DNA of 14,555 nt from assembly GCA_020846955.1 (NCBI GenBank), contig JADLCZ010000039.1, positions 1 to 14,555 on the forward strand. Direction: 5' to 3'. This DNA is from Candidatus Nomurabacteria bacterium (GTDB lineage: Bacteria; Patescibacteriota; Minisyncoccia; Phycocordibacterales; UBA9973). The notes below the pieces were generated by a model. It saw nothing but the letters and a program-made list of their open reading frames with translations, did no database searches and had not been told where the DNA came from. Of this stretch, positions 12,115 through 14,555 are shown piece after piece; positions within the stretch are counted from its first letter, which is position 1; the number at the start of each line of letters is the position of its first letter. The position numbers and the translations under genes are program-made.

Positions 12115-12690
12115 ATGGCTGAGGAAATAGATGTGAATAATAATACTGAGGTAGAGCCAGTTGCGGAGGCACCTGTGGTGCCTCCGCAACCTATTGTTTC
12201 TACTCTACCTATTGAATCCTTGCCACCGACTGAGCTTGTAGAACCAACAATAGAAAAACCTTCAACAATTGACCAGAATACACCTGAGCAAATTATAGAA
12301 ATTAAAACAATTGATCAGAATATACCCGAACAAGTTACGGCAATACCAGAAACAGTGGCTGAAGAAAAGCCTGTGCAAGTTACAGAGGAGAAAAAGCCAG
12401 AAGTAGTAGAACTTCCAAAAAAGGACGAGGAAGCTTTTTCCCCGAGAAAATATCTTTTAGGATTGCTTGTAAAAGCAAATGAAGCGGTCCAAATAAAAAA
12501 AAGAAAAAATTTAGATAAATTGATTGAATATTTTAATACTAAAGAGAGGGTAAAAAATAATGATGTAGAAAAATTGCTTGACGTAAAGGATGCGGCTGCA
12601 ACAAATTATCTGAACAGGCTAGTAAAAGATAACAAAATAGAGAGACATGGAACAGGTAGTGGTACCTGGTATTCTAAAACATTGAAATAA
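12115..12690 (+). CDS. disordered Pro/Glu-rich protein with C-terminal winged-helix domain
   Basis: This is a 191-residue protein. Residues 1-107 are low-complexity, rich in Pro, Glu, Val and Thr. They contain a 14-residue-periodic repeat, TIDQNTPEQIIEIK followed by TIDQNIPEQVTAIP (51-64, 65-78). Residues 129-191 resemble a winged helix: KNLDKLIEYFNTKERVKNND, then VEKLLDVKDAAATNYLNRLV as the recognition-helix region, then a wing, KIERHGTGSGTWYSK. It may be a DNA-binding protein with a long flexible arm; targets are unknown. The repeat is also seen in the DNA (12264-12294 and 12306-12336). The 5' coding region contains a strong hairpin. Its 3' end overlaps the convergent Nramp gene by 17 nt. 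Confidence 0.8.
   Translation: MAEEIDVNNNTEVEPVAEAPVVPPQPIVSTLPIESLPPTELVEPTIEKPSTIDQNTPEQIIEIKTIDQNIPEQVTAIPETVAEEKPVQVTEEKKPEVVELPKKDEEAFSPRKYLLGLLVKANEAVQIKKRKNLDKLIEYFNTKERVKNNDVEKLLDVKDAAATNYLNRLVKDNKIERHGTGSGTWYSKTLK
12160..12190. repeat. 14-bp perfect GC-rich hairpin within coding sequence
   Basis: GTTGCGGAGGCACC (12160-12173) and its exact reverse complement (12177-12190) enclose a 3-nt loop, TGT. It starts 45 nt after the leaderless start codon and encodes part of the Pro/Val/Ala arm. It is the most stable-looking short hairpin in the window and is far richer in G+C than its surroundings. No T-run follows it. Confidence 0.95.
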
Positions 12691-14041
12691 TTGCACCTAT
12701 TGCAGCTAGTGTCATGACAGCAGTAATTGTCCAGCCCACCACATTTTTTAATTTGGAATTTTTGTATTTGCCCATTATCTTGTGACTACCACTCATATGC
12801 ACAATACAGACTAGTATTACAGGTGCAACGATACCATTTGCGATAGCTGAATAGATAAGGGCCTTGATAGGATCAATACCAATGAAGTTGATAATAATGC
12901 CTAATACCACAGAGATAATGATAATACCATAAAAGGCCTTAGCTTTTGCCAATTTGCGATATAGGCCCTCTTTGTAGCCTAGACTCTCGGATATGGCATA
13001 TGCTGTGGAGCCAGCTAGTACTGGGACTGCAAGCATACCTGTGCCAATAATACCAAGTGCAAAGAGTAAGTATGCAGCATTGCCAGCAAGTGGACGTAGA
13101 GCCTCGGCAGCATCGGCGGCCGTGTTGATATTGGTTATTCCGTTTGCATATAGAGTTGTGGCACAAACAGCAATTATAAAGAACATAACAAGATTGGAAA
13201 GGAACATCCCACTCCAGATATCTACACGCATATTTTTGATCTCATCATCATTTGCACCACGGCGAGAATGCGCTGTAGTCTTGCCAATAGAGATTTCCTC
13301 TTCGACTTCTTGGGAAGTTTGCCAGAAAAATAAATATGGGGAGATAGTAGTACCAAGAACCCCTGTGATCAGAAGAATATTTTCTTTTGAAAATGTAATA
13401 TGCGGAACAAGCCCATCATAAATAATCCGTGCCCAATCCATATGTATGATTAACCCTGTGGCAACATAAGCAAGCAATGTGATAGCAAGCCATTTGAGAT
13501 ACTTGGCATAACTTTTATATGTTATGAAAACTTGCAATAGTAAACAAGTAAGACCAATTAAAATAATCAGAAATACAAAATTAAAAAATGGGAATATAAG
13601 TTGGATTGCTTTGGCCATTGCACCTAGGTTGGCACCAATATTCAAAGTGTTGGCTATAAAGAGTAATGCTGTTGCGAAATATAATACACGGCGAGAGTAT
13701 GAATGCTTCATATTAGCGGCAAGTCCTCGTCCTGTAACGAGTGCTATTCGAGCGCACATCTCTTGGATAGTGGCCATAAGTGGGAATGTCCATGCGGCAA
13801 GCCAGAGCATAGATGTGCCAAATTGCGCGCCTGCTTGGGAGTATGTGGCAATACCAGAAGGGTCATCGTCGGCCGCTCCGGAGACGAGTCCTGGACCTAA
13901 GTGCTTGATATAATTGACTCCACGGCCTACTAATGATTTGTCGGTAACTTTGTTCTCAATAATTTCGACTTCGCTTGCCACATTATCGAGGGCTGTAGCA
14001 GGGGCCTCGACTATTTTTTGTAATATATCAGTTTTTTCCAT
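12674..14041 (-). CDS. Nramp-family divalent metal transporter with non-canonical metal site
   Basis: A 455-residue protein with about eleven membrane helices after a 45-residue polar N-terminus. The first helix carries DDDPSGIATYSQAGAQFG (58-75), the position of the Nramp DPGN motif. Here the motif is DPSG, keeping the Asp and Pro but not the Asn. Helix 6 reads GTTISPYLFFWQTSQE (230-245) where canonical Nramps have MPH with a metal-binding Met. Both changes touch the Mn/Fe site, so the substrate may differ (for example Mg or another ion) and 'MntH' is avoided. NIGANLGAM and the helix-7 to helix-11 pattern fit the LeuT fold. The start is supported by TGG-TATAAT 7 nt upstream. It ends in TAG, overlapping the convergent gene. 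Confidence 0.88.
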   Translation of the reverse strand: MEKTDILQKIVEAPATALDNVASEVEIIENKVTDKSLVGRGVNYIKHLGPGLVSGAADDDPSGIATYSQAGAQFGTSMLWLAAWTFPLMATIQEMCARIALVTGRGLAANMKHSYSRRVLYFATALLFIANTLNIGANLGAMAKAIQLIFPFFNFVFLIILIGLTCLLLQVFITYKSYAKYLKWLAITLLAYVATGLIIHMDWARIIYDGLVPHITFSKENILLITGVLGTTISPYLFFWQTSQEVEEEISIGKTTAHSRRGANDDEIKNMRVDIWSGMFLSNLVMFFIIAVCATTLYANGITNINTAADAAEALRPLAGNAAYLLFALGIIGTGMLAVPVLAGSTAYAISESLGYKEGLYRKLAKAKAFYGIIIISVVLGIIINFIGIDPIKALIYSAIANGIVAPVILVCIVHMSGSHKIMGKYKNSKLKNVVGWTITAVMTLAAIGAIISMF

Positions 14042-14048
14042 AATTTTT

Positions 14049-14057
14049 ATTATACCA
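14049..14057 (-). promoter_or_regulatory. extended -10 promoter of the Nramp gene
   Basis: On the minus strand this reads TGG-TATAAT. Seven nucleotides separate it from the ATG at 14041, so the predicted mRNA is leaderless or has one extra base. It lies 12 nt from the -35 of the divergent plus-strand promoter, so the two may compete. Confidence 0.7.
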
Positions 14058-14068
14058 TTTTTTAAATA

Positions 14069-14096
14069 TTGACATAGTACGTTTGTTGAGTATACT
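14069..14096 (+). promoter_or_regulatory. promoter of the downstream partial gene
   Basis: TTGACA (14069-14074), a 16-bp spacer and TATACT (14091-14096). A second -10-like TATAAT lies at 14097-14102. The leader would be about 18 nt with no Shine-Dalgarno before the ATG at 14122. Confidence 0.65.
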
Positions 14097-14121
14097 TATA
14101 ATGAAATAAATTCCAAAAAAA

Positions 14122-14555
14122 ATGAACAACAACAGTACAAACACAAACGCAAAAACTGACTACAGTCTTTATGAGTCATTTCACTTTGAAGTAGGAAAAA
14201 CTTCCGAACAAAGAATGGCAAAAGCTGCATTGGTTGGAAAAGAAGCAATTCTACCAGGATTTCACATAAATCCTGATGTTTATCCAAGGGGTCTGCCAAA
14301 ATTGGCAATTGAGTTGATTATTAAAAAAATTCGATTGTATGATGAGGTAAAAGAACTACCAAAAAGTTTCAAAATTGAAGATGAGACTCATCTGCAACAC
14401 CCGGACATTTTATATGTTTTGGCAAGGAACTTAAGTTCTTTGCATGCAGATATAGAAGAGTTTCAGTCTGAAACGGGGAATTCAAATTCTACCGCAGTGA
14501 TTGATTTTGGTGATTTTAGGTTTAGCCTTTCTGGCGAAAATTGTAAAATTATTGA
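14122..14555 (+). CDS. unrecognised gene, 5' part (runs off window)
   Basis: The frame is open from the ATG at 14122 to the right edge (144 codons) and begins MNNNSTNTNAKTDYSLYESF. The N-terminus is Asn/Thr-rich and polar. The rest is a mixed alpha/beta soluble sequence (FEVGKTSEQRMAKAALVGKE, then LPKLAIELIIKKIRLYDEVK) with no signal peptide, membrane segment or motif I recognise. The last visible part (STAVIDFGDFRFSLSGENC) is strand-rich. A consensus-like promoter (14069-14096) directly upstream and the uninterrupted frame support it as a real gene. It is divergent from the Nramp gene. The product and full length cannot be given. Confidence 0.75.
   Translation, partial: MNNNSTNTNAKTDYSLYESFHFEVGKTSEQRMAKAALVGKEAILPGFHINPDVYPRGLPKLAIELIIKKIRLYDEVKELPKSFKIEDETHLQHPDILYVLARNLSSLHADIEEFQSETGNSNSTAVIDFGDFRFSLSGENCKII

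Noticed and set aside
12993..13421. Plus-strand open frame opposite the Nramp gene
   Set aside because: It is the antisense shadow of a transporter with clear family motifs and has no promoter or recognisable domains.

Overview
The window is AT-rich bacterial chromosome. It probably comes from a streamlined lineage such as the Patescibacteria (Candidate Phyla Radiation). That placement is an inference from three things: no gene has a recognisable Shine-Dalgarno sequence, several genes have a -10 box placed so that the predicted transcript starts on the ATG, and several small proteins look like ones common in that group. The standard genetic code fits. Of 19 complete 3' ends, 16 are TAA, 3 are TAG and none is TGA.

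Layout. 1-311 is the 3' end of a glutamine synthetase gene, converging on a small acidic hypothetical gene (342-758, minus) through a shared bidirectional terminator. 871-946 is tRNA-Ala(UGC) with its terminator. A gene-free stretch (947-1311) follows, holding a mosaic of short direct repeats and hairpins that is richer in G+C than its surroundings. Next come a minimal alkyl-DNA transferase (1312-1566) and a two-gene unit of a MoaD/ThiS-like (ubiquitin-fold) protein and the JAMM-domain protein RadC (1604-2546).

2587-10760 reads as a defence/conflict cluster. It holds a Phd/RelE-type toxin-antitoxin pair, a complete type III restriction-modification operon (mod, res) with a third zinc-ribbon gene of unknown role, and a class II Fic enzyme with a DNA-binding-like C-terminus behind a consensus promoter and a 16-bp perfect inverted repeat. 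After a small PhnA-domain gene on the minus strand comes an HTH-Panacea antitoxin with an adjacent unassigned toxin candidate.

10931-14555 looks more like housekeeping or lineage-specific sequence. It has a conserved Trp/Arg-rich protein of unknown function, a DUF1761-like membrane protein, a 66-residue membrane-anchored or secreted protein, and a disordered-plus-winged-helix protein whose gene carries a 14-bp perfect GC-rich hairpin near its 5' end. Convergent to these is an Nramp-family metal transporter with a non-canonical metal site. Divergent from the transporter is the 5' part of an unrecognised gene that runs off the window.

The strongest leads are the exact -10/ATG spacing repeated at unrelated genes, the ubiquitin-fold/JAMM pair, the accessory gene of the type III system, the Panacea-type toxin pair, and the fic inverted repeat. 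All functional calls come from reading motifs; no database search was run.
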